Shown in pieces: positions 19,361 to 28,736 of a stretch of 64,000 bases of DNA. Position 1 is the stretch's first letter. Every line of letters starts with the position of its first letter. This DNA is from Luteibacter rhizovicinus (GTDB taxonomy: Bacteria; Pseudomonadota; Gammaproteobacteria; Xanthomonadales; Rhodanobacteraceae), in NCBI RefSeq assembly GCF_004342265.1, contig NZ_SMCS01000001.1, positions 868,001 to 932,000 on the forward strand, in the 5' to 3' direction. The position numbers and the translations under genes are program-made. The notes under the pieces are model-generated. The model searched no databases, had not been told where the DNA came from, and worked only from the letters and a program-made list of their open reading frames with translations.

Positions 19361-20878
19361 ATGCTTTCCTTCAACAGGATGTTCTGCCTGCCTCTGGCTT
19401 TCGCATACTTTCTGCTCATTCCAGCCTTAGCATCCGCCGCCCACAAGGCTGGCGATATCGTCGTTGAGCAGCGTGTGGCGATTGACGATAAGGGGCAGTC
19501 CGTCGCCTACGAAATTGGCACGCTCTACGTTCCCGAGAACCGGTTGAACCCCCGTAGCCGTCTCATTGGCGTTGGCTTCGCGCGCATCCGGGCTTCAGCC
19601 TCGGTCAGCTCCGGCACTCCACCCGTGTTCTGGCTTCCCGGAGGACCTGGATTGACCGTGCTCGGCGCCTTCACCGACAGCGATGCGGCGTCGAAGTCGC
19701 GATTGACCTCCTGGCTCGCATTCCGCCAGGCCAGCGACCTGGTTGTCGTCGAGCAGCGCGGCTATACGCTGCGCGGCGACATGCTGACGATCCCGTTGCC
19801 AGCGTCTCCGGACGATCGGCCCGGATCGGTTCGCGCCGACGCGGCGGCGATGCGTGCTCAGGCCAGGGCGGCGGTTGCGGCCTATCCCGACAAAGATCTT
19901 TCCGGCTATGACATCGGCGAGTTCGCCAGCGATGTCGACGATCTGCGCCGGGCGCTCGGTTACGAGAAAATCAGCCTTTTCGGTGGCAGCTTCGGCTCCC
20001 AGTGGGCACTCGCCGTCATGCGGTTGCATCCGGGCATCGTCAGTCGGGCCGTCCTCGCCAGCGTCGAGCCGCTAGACAATGGCTACGACATGCCATCCCA
20101 TGTCTACGCCGCGCTGCAACGGATCGCCTACGATGCGGACCGCGATCCCCAGCTCGTACCCTACATGCCGCCGGGTGGCCTTATGGCCGCGGTGCGGATA
20201 ATCCATGAGAGGTTCGCCGCCGCGCCAGTGACCGTGGCAATAACCGAGGACAACGGAACGACACGCAACCTGGTGCTGGGCGCGGAGGACCTTCAGCTCG
20301 CCCTGCTGTCGCACACACAAGAAAGCGCCGAGTGGCCCGCGTTCATTCTGTCGATCTACCACAGGCACTACGAGGCATGGGCGCGCGACGTTGCAAAGGA
20401 TCGGCAGGCGGGCACAACGATCTTGATAGGCCCCCTTTCGGACAGTAGCCTCGGTGTCAGTCCCGAACGCGAGCATCTCCTACGCACGGATCCTGCGCTT
20501 GATCTGCTGGGTGAATGGAATTTCGAAGGGAACATTGCTTCGGCCCCCGACTGGCCGACCCGAGACATGGGCGACGCCGTGCGATTACCTAAGACAGTGG
20601 ACATTCCCGTGATCTTTATCCACGGCGACTGGGATACCTCGACCCCGATCGAAAACACGCTTGGCTTGCTCCCCTACTTTCCAAATGGCCACGCCATCCT
20701 GGTCCACCGGGGATCGCATGATGGCGCGTTCTATCAATTGAGAAACGAGCCGGCTGCGAAGCAGGCGGTTTACGGCTTTCTGCGCTCGGGCGACACGAAG
20801 GGGTTGCCAGTGCAGATCGTCCTTCCCATTCCCCGATTCGATGTCCCTGCGTTCGCTCCCCCGCCGAAGACCACGTGA
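19361..20878 (+). CDS. Exported alpha/beta hydrolase (S33 peptidase-like)
   Basis: A 505-residue protein with an N-terminal signal peptide (hydrophobic 12-27, ending ASA). The hydrolase fold has the oxyanion segment WLPGGPG near residue 93, nucleophile Ser210 in GGSFGSQ, Asp425 in HGDWDTSTP and His453 in HRGSHDG. This is the triad spacing of prolyl-iminopeptidase/tripeptidyl-aminopeptidase-like (TAP-like) enzymes. It is therefore probably a secreted peptidase or esterase. It stands alone, with GGGAGGACGGACGC upstream of the start. It may cooperate functionally with the peptide operon at 10-18 kb, but nothing in the sequence proves this. Confidence 0.85.
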   Translation: MLSFNRMFCLPLAFAYFLLIPALASAAHKAGDIVVEQRVAIDDKGQSVAYEIGTLYVPENRLNPRSRLIGVGFARIRASASVSSGTPPVFWLPGGPGLTVLGAFTDSDAASKSRLTSWLAFRQASDLVVVEQRGYTLRGDMLTIPLPASPDDRPGSVRADAAAMRAQARAAVAAYPDKDLSGYDIGEFASDVDDLRRALGYEKISLFGGSFGSQWALAVMRLHPGIVSRAVLASVEPLDNGYDMPSHVYAALQRIAYDADRDPQLVPYMPPGGLMAAVRIIHERFAAAPVTVAITEDNGTTRNLVLGAEDLQLALLSHTQESAEWPAFILSIYHRHYEAWARDVAKDRQAGTTILIGPLSDSSLGVSPEREHLLRTDPALDLLGEWNFEGNIASAPDWPTRDMGDAVRLPKTVDIPVIFIHGDWDTSTPIENTLGLLPYFPNGHAILVHRGSHDGAFYQLRNEPAAKQAVYGFLRSGDTKGLPVQIVLPIPRFDVPAFAPPPKTT

Positions 20879-20941
20879 CAGGGTCGGCGCCGTCCATGGC
20901 GCCTTGTTCGATGGTCATCGAAATGGCTGCGGTTTCGCTTC

Positions 20942-21790
20942 TCAGTTTCCGCTATCGATCTTCACTTCCACACGCCGGTTCGGCGCCAGGCACGCGATGA
21001 GCTGCGTGTGCGGACCATCCGGGCAATCCTTCACCGGGTCGAGAGCGCCATGGCCCTCGGCACGGATGCGTCCTGCGGGCACGCCTTGCGCCACCAGATA
21101 GTTCATCACCGCATCGGCGCGACGCTGCGATAACTTCTGGTTGTACGCTTCGCTACCCAGACGGTCGGTGTAGCCAACGATGCGCACGGCTCGCCATTTG
21201 TTGCCCTGGTCGCGCAGTTCTGTTGCCAGCTCATCCAAAGACCGGCGTCCTGCCGGCGTCAGGGACGACTTGTCGAAGGCGAACAAAGCATCGGCGGAAA
21301 GCACGATCGACCTGGTCGGCGCGGGTACCGCCGCAGCGGATTCGACTGGCGCCGGCTCCGCGAGCAGCGCCGCGCACGACTCCGGTTTCCAGTAGAAGCT
21401 GCGCGCCAGCTTGTCGTCGTCGAACAGCACCTTGTACTGGCACACCGTCACCTCGTCGCTACCGGGCTTGCGGAAATTGAACACGTAGTTCCATTCGCGC
21501 ACGCCCCATACGCCTTCACTGAAGTGCGGATAGCCGATCAGGTCGGACAGTTGTCGTTTGTCGAGCCCTGCCCTCACCTGCCGCAGGTTGGCCAGATTGG
21601 GGAAGGTGCCACCCTTGTGCATGGGTGTGGTGTCGTTGGTCGCCGGCCACACCAGTTCGCCGCTCGAGCGCCCGTCCTTCGCCACGTCACGGCTGATGTT
21701 GCCGCAGGCGGCCAGTGCCAGTGCGAGTGAAACCAGGCTGATACCTTTCAACGATAGACGCATGTTGTTGATTCCTTGAATAGCGTTCAT
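20942..21790 (-). CDS. SmpA-OmpA lipoprotein, likely partner of the trimeric autotransporter
   Basis: A 282-residue lipoprotein (lipobox LALAAC) with two domains. An N-terminal SmpA/OmlA-like domain (about 45-125; LDKRQLSDLIGYPHFSEGVW) is followed by a C-terminal OmpA-like peptidoglycan-binding domain (about 155-280; SSLTPAGRRSLDELA, NQKLSQRRADAVMNYL, PNRRVEVKI). The start at 21790 follows a perfect AGGAGG placed immediately behind the autotransporter stop, so translation is probably coupled. ATG 21763 with AAGGAA is an alternative that gives a cleaner signal peptide. The same domain pair, encoded behind a trimeric autotransporter, is known from TpgA of Acinetobacter, which anchors the fibre to peptidoglycan. 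Confidence 0.9.
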   Translation of the reverse strand: MNAIQGINNMRLSLKGISLVSLALALAACGNISRDVAKDGRSSGELVWPATNDTTPMHKGGTFPNLANLRQVRAGLDKRQLSDLIGYPHFSEGVWGVREWNYVFNFRKPGSDEVTVCQYKVLFDDDKLARSFYWKPESCAALLAEPAPVESAAAVPAPTRSIVLSADALFAFDKSSLTPAGRRSLDELATELRDQGNKWRAVRIVGYTDRLGSEAYNQKLSQRRADAVMNYLVAQGVPAGRIRAEGHGALDPVKDCPDGPHTQLIACLAPNRRVEVKIDSGN

Positions 21791-21804
21791 GGGTTCGCTC
21801 CTCC

Positions 21805-24800
21805 TCACCAGACCACGGCCGCGCCGACACCCGCACCGGCATCGCCGCGCGAGTTGGTCGTGGCGTTGAGCTTCAACACATAGCGTCCGCTCTCGGTGAT
21901 GGTCGACATGCCGACGGCGATGCCGGTCTCGCCGTGGAAATTGCCCAGTGCCACGGCCGCCGCATTCTGGTTCGGCTGGTAGGCCTGCGGCAGGCTCGCC
22001 ATGGCCATCGCCGAGGCGATGCCCGCGTTGGCGCGGTTGCCGATGCGGTTGAGGTCGCGGTCTACGCTCTGGAAACGCTGGTCGACGTAGTTCTTGGACC
22101 AGTTCTCCGCACTCTGGATGGCCTCGTTCAACTGGCCCACGTTCGCTGCATCGGTAGTGTTCACACCGGGTGCAACGTTGGTGATGGTTCGCTCGTTGCC
22201 GACCGATCCTACCGATACGGAATTGGTTTGAGAGGCCACCGAACCCGCGCCGATCGCTACGCTGTTGTTGCCGCTGGCAGTCGAACCGGCGCCGACCGCG
22301 GTGCTGTTGTTACCCGATGCGGTAGATCCGGCACCGGCCGCGGTCGAGTTGCTACCCGAGGACGACGCTTGCGTGGTGTTGTCGGTACTGGTCTGGAACG
22401 TGTTATTCACCGTGGTGGTACCACCCTTCGGCAAATTGTTGACTGTGGTGGTGAGATTGTTGAACTGCGAGTACAACGCCGCCAGCGTCTGGTTAGTGGC
22501 GTACAGCTGCGAGCCGTTGATCGCGTCCGTGCTGATTCCGCTGATACGGCCTGCCGCCACATTGGTTAGGGTACGTTCCGCACCCACGTTACCCACGCTC
22601 ACCGTCGACCCCGGCGTCGTACCGGCGAAGTTGAACGTAACGCCGTTGAGGGTGGCGCCGGCCGTGCCCACTGCCGCATCCGTCTTTGACCCCGCACCCA
22701 AAGCGACACTGCCCGCGAAGGCCGCCTCCGTTCCCGCACCCAATGCCATCGCCTGGATGCCGTTGGAAACAGCGTTGGTGCCCAGCGCCACGCCGTCGGC
22801 GAGATTCACCGTGGCGTTCTGACCGATCGCCGTGCCGCCCGGCGCGGTCTGTTGCACGATCGCTCCGTTGCCCATGCCGATGCCGTTGTCGCCGTTCACC
22901 GTGGTCTTCGGGCCGATCGCCACCGACTCCGCACCGGCCGCCAGCGAATCGGTGGCGGTGGAGTTGGCGTGGAAGTACTTGGTGGGAGTCACGGAGAACG
23001 AACTCATCGCACCCTTCAGCTGACGCAGGGTCACTGCGTCCTGATCCAGCGTGCCGTCGGCCACGTTGGTGATCTGGCGGAAGTCGGTAGCATTGCCTAC
23101 CGAAACTGCGCCGAGCAGCGTGCGATCCGTGGTGTTGTAGGGGATCACATTGGTACCGACGAGGATCGAACCGGAACTCGGTGCGATCGCACGGTCGGAC
23201 ACCGCCCCCGATCCCAACGCCACACCGCCCAGCACGGAAACGCCCGTGCCCTGGCCCAGCGCGGTGGCATTGTCGGCCGCTGCGCTGGCACCCACTCCGG
23301 CCGCCAGTGCGTTCAGGCCGGTGGCGCCGTTATTGGCGTAGTTGCCACCTGCCGTGCCGCCATCGTTGACGCTGTAGTAGTGCGTTGCGCCGGCGACTAC
23401 GTTGTTGTTCAACGTCTCCAGTGCCTGGTTGGTGGCGAACAACTGCGAGCCGTTGATCGCATCCGTGCTAGCCCCATTCACCTGGCCCGCGGCCACGTTG
23501 GTGACGGTGCGCTCCGCGCCCGTACTACCTACGCTGACGGTGCTGGTCGGCGTGGTACCGGCATAGGCGTAGTTGTTGCCATTGATGGTGCCACTCGCGG
23601 TAGCGACAACCGCACCGGTGGCGCTACCCGCGCCCAGTGCCACGTCGCCGACGTTAGTGCCGGCGGTGGCGCCGTTGCCGATCGATACCGCGTTCGTCGT
23701 ACTGGCCGTGGAAACCGGGCCGATCGCCACGCTATCCGTGCCGGTCGCATTGGAATCGGCCAGGGTGGAGTTGGCGTGGAAATACTTGATGCCACCACCG
23801 GTCACCGCGCCATTGATCTGGTTGAACACCTGCTGCAGCGAGTTGTAGGTGTTGCCGCCGTAGGTGACGTTGGTGGTGAGGTTGCCGGTGCTCGGATTGT
23901 AGGTAGTGCCGCCGCCGATGCTGGTGGCGATGGTATTGCCGAGGTTGGTCACCGTGGTGCCCACGGTGCCCACCGCCTGGTTGGTGGCGAACAGCTGCGA
24001 ACCGTTGATCGCGTCGGTGCTGGCCCCGCTGATGCGGCCGGCGGCCACGTTGGTGACGGTACGCTCGGCACCCCCCGCGCCCACGCTTACCGTACTGGTC
24101 GGTGTGGTGCCGACGAAGTTATACGTCGTGCCATTGATGACGGTGTTGGCCGTACCTACCGCGACGGCCGTGGTCGAACCCGAACCCAGTGCAACGTCGC
24201 CCGCGTTGTTTGCCGTCGCCGTGTCGCCGAAGGCCAGCGAGCCGGCGGCCAGCGCGCGGGTGCTGTTGCCGATCGCGACCGAGCCCTGCCCTTGCGCATT
24301 GTTGAGGTTGCCCAACGCCACCGCGCCATCGCCGTTGGAGACATTGTTCGAGCCCATCGCGATGGCACCGTTGCCGGTCGCACTGTTGGGGTCGCCGATG
24401 GCCACCGCGCCGTTGCCGTTGGCGGTCTGACCTTCGCCCAGCGCAATGGCACCCAAACCGCCAAGCACCTGCGAATTATGGCCACCGGCCATCGAGCCGG
24501 TGCCGGCCGCGGCAGCGACGGTATTGCTGTCGCCGATGGCAATGGTCGAGGCGGCGAGTGCCTTCGAACTTTTGCCCATGGCGACGCTCGCCGTCGACGA
24601 CGCCACCGATTGACCGCCGATGGCAATGGCATTGACGCCGGACGCCACAGCGCCCGAAGTGGCATTGCCGCCGAGCGCGAGCGAGCCGGCACCCGACGCT
24701 GTCACCGCCGTGGCGACGACACTGCCACCCACACCCAGTGCCGTGGCATACGTACCCGTGGCCTGCGCGAGCTGGCCGATGGCGGTGGATTCCTCTCCCG

Positions 24801-25656
24801 ATGCTTTGGCGATGGAGCCGACGGCCGTGCTCCATGTTCCGGTGGCGCTGGTCAAGTTACCGATCGCCACGCTTTGCATGCCCGTGGCATTCGCCTTATT
24901 GCCTAGTGCAAGTGCTTCGAATGTCGTGGTTGTGTTGCCATCGGGAAGCACGATGCCCGAGCTTCCGCTCGCGTTGGAGTTCGCGCCAATGGCAATGGGG
25001 GAACCACCGTTGGTGGCAACTGCCTTGGCTCCTGCGCCCATAGCCACGGCCAAACCGCCGGCCGTGCCGCCGGATGCGTCCGCGTTGGTGCCTATGGCTA
25101 CGGCGGATACGGACGACGCATGGGAACTTGAACCCATCGAAATGGCATTTGCGGCGGAAGAGGTTACGTCGGTGCCTATAGCGATGGCGTTATCCGCGGT
25201 CGCGCCCGTACCCGCAGCGGAACGCGCTCCCAGATAAACGGAATTGGTACCTGTCGTATAGGCTTGAAAGCCAACCGCGACATTGTTTTGCCCCGTAGCA
25301 AACGAAGCGTATCCAACCGCAACGCCACCCAGCAGCTGGGCATTCGCATTCGCACCGAGCGCAGTGGCACCGATGCCGGAGGCTTTGGCGCCATAGCCCA
25401 TGCATGAGGCGGTGCTGTTATAGGCGTTGTAAGGAGGCCCTGCGGTGCAATCCACCGACTGTGCCTGCGCCGACGAAGCCCACCCTATCCAACCCGATGC
25501 CAACAGCACGGTGAAAATCGCGGGGCTCAGGCTTCGCAACGAGAGACGTCGCCCACCTTGGCCCTGTCTGCCACCGCCATGGCGCGTGGCTATCTCCGAA
25601 GTGACCACGAGCTGGTTCAGCGCGCGGCTCCAGACTTTGCTGTGGATCTTGTTCAT
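21805..25656 (-). CDS. Trimeric autotransporter adhesin (YadA/Hia type)
   Basis: A 1,283-residue surface fibre protein. Start 25656 follows AAGGAG and gives the extended signal peptide region typical of type Vc secretion (MNKIHSKVWSRALNQLVVTS, then the hydrophobic core ending AQAQ). The head consists of many 14-residue left-handed beta-roll repeats with the SVAIG/AIAIG/ALG pattern. Three neck-connector modules (VSVG-AERTVTNVAAG-SGASTDAINGSQL) alternate with short coiled-coil stalks. The C-terminal ~75 residues form the four-strand YadA anchor (from NRIGNRANAGIASAMAMASL to the terminal VVW). The protein mediates adhesion or biofilm; its receptor is unknown. A downstream SmpA-OmpA lipoprotein gene is coupled to it. 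Confidence 0.95.
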   Translation of the reverse strand: MNKIHSKVWSRALNQLVVTSEIATRHGGGRQGQGGRRLSLRSLSPAIFTVLLASGWIGWASSAQAQSVDCTAGPPYNAYNSTASCMGYGAKASGIGATALGANANAQLLGGVAVGYASFATGQNNVAVGFQAYTTGTNSVYLGARSAAGTGATADNAIAIGTDVTSSAANAISMGSSSHASSVSAVAIGTNADASGGTAGGLAVAMGAGAKAVATNGGSPIAIGANSNASGSSGIVLPDGNTTTTFEALALGNKANATGMQSVAIGNLTSATGTWSTAVGSIAKASGEESTAIGQLAQATGTYATALGVGGSVVATAVTASGAGSLALGGNATSGAVASGVNAIAIGGQSVASSTASVAMGKSSKALAASTIAIGDSNTVAAAAGTGSMAGGHNSQVLGGLGAIALGEGQTANGNGAVAIGDPNSATGNGAIAMGSNNVSNGDGAVALGNLNNAQGQGSVAIGNSTRALAAGSLAFGDTATANNAGDVALGSGSTTAVAVGTANTVINGTTYNFVGTTPTSTVSVGAGGAERTVTNVAAGRISGASTDAINGSQLFATNQAVGTVGTTVTNLGNTIATSIGGGTTYNPSTGNLTTNVTYGGNTYNSLQQVFNQINGAVTGGGIKYFHANSTLADSNATGTDSVAIGPVSTASTTNAVSIGNGATAGTNVGDVALGAGSATGAVVATASGTINGNNYAYAGTTPTSTVSVGSTGAERTVTNVAAGQVNGASTDAINGSQLFATNQALETLNNNVVAGATHYYSVNDGGTAGGNYANNGATGLNALAAGVGASAAADNATALGQGTGVSVLGGVALGSGAVSDRAIAPSSGSILVGTNVIPYNTTDRTLLGAVSVGNATDFRQITNVADGTLDQDAVTLRQLKGAMSSFSVTPTKYFHANSTATDSLAAGAESVAIGPKTTVNGDNGIGMGNGAIVQQTAPGGTAIGQNATVNLADGVALGTNAVSNGIQAMALGAGTEAAFAGSVALGAGSKTDAAVGTAGATLNGVTFNFAGTTPGSTVSVGNVGAERTLTNVAAGRISGISTDAINGSQLYATNQTLAALYSQFNNLTTTVNNLPKGGTTTVNNTFQTSTDNTTQASSSGSNSTAAGAGSTASGNNSTAVGAGSTASGNNSVAIGAGSVASQTNSVSVGSVGNERTITNVAPGVNTTDAANVGQLNEAIQSAENWSKNYVDQRFQSVDRDLNRIGNRANAGIASAMAMASLPQAYQPNQNAAAVALGNFHGETGIAVGMSTITESGRYVLKLNATTNSRGDAGAGVGAAVVW
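22489..24118 (-). repeat. Three ~145-bp direct repeats inside the adhesin gene
   Basis: Near-identical copies begin at about 22489, 23425 and 23977 and encode the neck modules (ATNQ, INGSQL, TNVAAG, TVSVG). The two right-hand copies are closest to each other. They offer sites for recombination that could delete or duplicate head and stalk segments. Confidence 0.8.
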
Positions 25657-26712
25657 ACCTACTCCTTGTGTGGGGGACAGGAGCCGGAAGACAGGGGTTA
25701 CGAATCGCGGGCGCACGAACGGCCTGGGCGCGGAACCGCTGTGGGTTCCGCGCCTGCATTCGACGCGAACGACGCGTGTTTCCCTGGTTTTCCCGTGCCC
25801 CTGCGTTGCTTGCTTACGCGCGCGATCGCCGACCGCGCGCGATGGTCATGACGGGACAGCGTCCCGGATCAATCGCTCAGGCGAACTGTGGGGAAATCGG
25901 TCAGACCTGCCGGGGCGCGGGTGGCGCATGCAGGAGTGGTGCGTGGCGAAGAAAGCGTTCGAACCAGGGGGCGTGAACGTACTGCGATGCAATCAGCGGC
26001 ATGGGGTACTCCCAATTGTCTTGTCCATTTCGATGGATACGTGTCCCTTGCGTATGCCACTTCCCATCCCGGGAAGCTGCCCCTCCCCCATCTTTTGTCG
26101 CGGCACCCAGCCTGTTCGCAGGACCGGCATGCGCCATCCGCCGCACCGGTCGGCGCGGCGGATGTCTGTAGTGGTTGGAAACCAGGTGGTCGTGTCGGCT
26201 CGCGCGAGGCAAACACCGTCTCGCGGCGACCGGGCGTGCAGCCCCGTGCCGGATACGTAAGTGTTCGACCCGCGATTCGCGGGAGTCCGCATCCCGATGC
26301 CCCCCTGTGAGCACCTGTGGGTGAAACCATGCCTCCCTGGTCTTCCCGAAAATACCTCGCGTCGTCGCTGTGGACGACATCCGGGCACTCGGGATTTGTA
26401 TCGATCTTATGCAAGTCCGGTGCAAGCTTGAAAGCGGCATCGCAAAAAAATGTGACGGAAATCACTGAAATTTCAGGCATGCGTTATGACCCATGCGCTG
26501 TAGCCGATGGGGGCATCGGCGCCACGTATCTTCAATCGAAGCGAAGTTACGATTTCGACCGGGCGCGTTTGTTTTTTTTAAGAAGTGGCCGTGACGACCT
26601 GGGATGAAATGGACGTCTATCAGCGCGAGCGGCAGGTCGATGACCTATGCGTCTTTAACGTCCGCGCAGCGACAGGCGACAGGTGTCGTCGTGCACCCGG
26701 GACTTACCTCGC
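25657..26712. other. 1-kb gap upstream of the adhesin gene, no gene supported
   Basis: Several open frames exist on both strands (for example minus 25869-26480), but they lack ribosome-binding sites, show no domains and have random-looking composition. The region falls in GC content from left to right and contains a perfect 12-bp palindrome at 26465-26476. It is an unusually long leader or control region for the adhesin; an untranslated RNA cannot be excluded by eye. Confidence 0.45.
26465..26476. promoter_or_regulatory. Perfect palindrome CTGAAATTTCAG
   Basis: A 12-bp perfect palindrome lies in a locally AT-rich patch, about 800 bp upstream of the adhesin start and 240 bp beyond the tetR end. 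It could be a regulator site for adhesin expression. Only the symmetry is observed; no binding family is implied. Confidence 0.25.
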
Positions 26713-27342
26713 CTACTCCGCAATCAACCGCGGCATCACCTCGGCCAGGGAGGTCCGCAGCAACTCCAGATCCATCTTCGGATCACGTGCCGCGCGCACG
26801 GCCAGGCCTTCCATCAGGCAGAGGAAAACCAGCGAGCGCCGGTAACTGAGTTCGGGTGCCATGCCCATGCCGCCTTGTTCGGGCGGGCGTTCCAGCCATG
26901 CACAGAATTCCGCACAGCCGACATCGTCCGCCTGCTGGATGGCTTCGGCCACCTGCGCGTCGCGTGTCGCTTCCGCGCTGGTCTCCAGGAACAGCGCGGC
27001 ATTCATCATGCGCATGTCCGGCTTGGGATGGCTCCAGTGGGCGAAGGCTTCCACCAGGGCTTCGGTCAGATCGGTGGACTCGCCGAGTGCACGGATATCT
27101 TCCAGTTCGATTTCCGTCTGCTGTTCGATGATGGCGAGGACGATCGCGCTCTTGTTGGGAAAGTAGCGATAGATCAGTCCCGCGCTCATATCGGCCGCTT
27201 CGGCGATGTTCGCTATGCTGGCCGCGTGAAACCCATATCTGACGAAGCATTGCTGCGCGGCGGCCAGAATGCGCTCGCGTTGCGCCTTGACGCGCTGGCT
27301 CAGCGGCGCTTCGGGGATGATGGGTTTCTCGTGTTTGCTCAT
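26713..27342 (-). CDS. TetR/AcrR-family regulator of the efflux operon
   Basis: A 209-residue regulator. The N-terminal TetR helix-turn-helix spans ~17-65 (RERILAAAQQCFVRYGFHAA, then SIANIAEAADMSAGLIYRYF). The ligand-binding C-terminal half is helical. The ATG overlaps the stop of the outer-membrane factor gene (ATGA), so it is the last gene of the RND pump operon and is translated by coupling. It is expected to repress the pump in an autoregulatory loop, and a palindrome overlaps the operon's -35 element (33147-33165). The ligand is unknown. Confidence 0.9.
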   Translation of the reverse strand: MSKHEKPIIPEAPLSQRVKAQRERILAAAQQCFVRYGFHAASIANIAEAADMSAGLIYRYFPNKSAIVLAIIEQQTEIELEDIRALGESTDLTEALVEAFAHWSHPKPDMRMMNAALFLETSAEATRDAQVAEAIQQADDVGCAEFCAWLERPPEQGGMGMAPELSYRRSLVFLCLMEGLAVRAARDPKMDLELLRTSLAEVMPRLIAE

Positions 27343-28736
27343 GGGGTACGTTCGTTCCAGCCGCCTCCCAGCACTTTATATAAAGTCACGCGATTGGTCT
27401 GCTCCGCCAGGCGCGTGGCGATCAGTTGCTGCCTGGCGCTATAGAGCGCCCGCTGCGAGTCCAGGGATACGAGGTAGCTGTCGCGGCCAGCCTTATAGCG
27501 TGCACGCGATAGCTCGTCCGCCCTGCCCGCCGCACGTACCAGTGCCTGTTGGGCCACTTGCTGCTCGTCCAGCGTACGCGTCAGCGCCAGTGCGTCGGCT
27601 ACCTCGCGGAAGCCGGACTGGATGGCTTTCTCGTACTGCGCCAGGGCGATCTGCTGGTCGGCTTTGGCGCCGGCAAGCTGCGCGGTAAGACGGCCACCCT
27701 GGAAGATCGGCAACGTGATTTGTGGCATGAAGGTCCACGTGCCGCTGCCGCCTTTGAACAGCCCGGATAGCTCGTTGCTCGCGCTGCCGACGCTGCCGGT
27801 GAGGCTGATGGTCGGGAAAAATGCCGCCCGTGCCGCGCCGATGTCGGCGTTCGCGGCAAGCAACAGATGTTCCGCTTGCAGGATGTCGGGGCGACGCAGC
27901 AGCACATCGGACGGCAGGTCCGCCGGCAAGGCACCGATCATGGTGACGTCGTCGCTCATCCCTTTCGGCAACAACGCGTCGTTCGCCTGCCCGCCCGTCA
28001 ACAGGCTGAGCGCGTTGGTGTCCAGCGCGACCAGACCGGTGTAGCGCGCCACATCGGCGCGAGCGGTTTCCACGGTGGTCTGCGCCTGACTTTCGTCCAG
28101 GCTGGAGGCAGCGCCCAGTTCATGCCGCTGCCGGGTCAGATTGAACGAAGCCTCCTGGTTGTCGCGCGTGGCTTTCGCCACCTGCAACGATTCCTGATCG
28201 GCGGCAAGCGTGAGATAAGCATTCGCCACTTCGGCAATCAGGCTCAGCTGAGCGCTGCGCTGCGCCTCACCCTGCGCGAGGTATCGCTCCAGCGCGGATG
28301 TACTTAGAGAATTCACGCGGCCGAACAGATCCAGCTCGAAGTCCGTGGTGCCCAGGTCGGCCCGATACTGCTGGCTGACCGGCGACCCGCTCACGCCAGT
28401 GCGTGTGAGCGATCCGGTGGCGTTGATCGAAGGCATGCGGTCCGCGCGCTGGATGCGGTATTGCGCGCGGGCTTTCTCCACGTTCAACACGGCAACCCGA
28501 AGATCCCGATTGTTCCGCAGTGCCTGTTCGATCAGTTGTACCAGCCGAGGATCGGCGAAGAACTGGCGCCAACCGATGTCGGCCACCCTGCCCTGTACCG
28601 CACCGGTGGTTTCCGGCAACGGCCACGAGGCCGGGATACCGGGCTGCGCATCGGGCACTTTCGGTGCCAGGCTGACGCAGCCACCCAAAGCCAGCGCGAT
28701 CGCCACGACGCATGCGGTGAGGATGGGCTTACTCAT
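27339..28736 (-). CDS. RND efflux outer-membrane factor (NodT/OprM family)
   Basis: A 465-residue TolC-type channel lipoprotein. Start 28736 gives the signal [20 protein letters not shown] with lipobox LGGC. The two internal repeats each carry the long helical hairpins of the family (for example [20 protein letters not shown], then [26 protein letters not shown] in the second half). It spans the outer membrane and docks to the adaptor-pump complex encoded upstream. The ATG overlaps the pump stop by eight bases and its own stop overlaps tetR by four. Intact and of normal length. Confidence 0.95.
   Translation of the reverse strand: MSKPILTACVVAIALALGGCVSLAPKVPDAQPGIPASWPLPETTGAVQGRVADIGWRQFFADPRLVQLIEQALRNNRDLRVAVLNVEKARAQYRIQRADRMPSINATGSLTRTGVSGSPVSQQYRADLGTTDFELDLFGRVNSLSTSALERYLAQGEAQRSAQLSLIAEVANAYLTLAADQESLQVAKATRDNQEASFNLTRQRHELGAASSLDESQAQTTVETARADVARYTGLVALDTNALSLLTGGQANDALLPKGMSDDVTMIGALPADLPSDVLLRRPDILQAEHLLLAANADIGAARAAFFPTISLTGSVGSASNELSGLFKGGSGTWTFMPQITLPIFQGGRLTAQLAGAKADQQIALAQYEKAIQSGFREVADALALTRTLDEQQVAQQALVRAAGRADELSRARYKAGRDSYLVSLDSQRALYSARQQLIATRLAEQTNRVTLYKVLGGGWNERTP

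Noticed and set aside
22489-24118. CRISPR-like spacing of repeats
   Set aside because: The repeats are ~145 bp, only three, and translate to adhesin neck modules; no cas genes are near.
22852-24906. 684-codon open frame on the plus strand
   Set aside because: It is antisense to the trimeric adhesin; the repetitive codon pattern of the adhesin keeps the opposite frame open. No ribosome-binding site, domain or start context supports it.
25869-26480. 203-codon minus-strand frame upstream of the adhesin
   Set aside because: No ribosome-binding site, no recognisable domain and low-complexity Arg/Pro/Ala composition.
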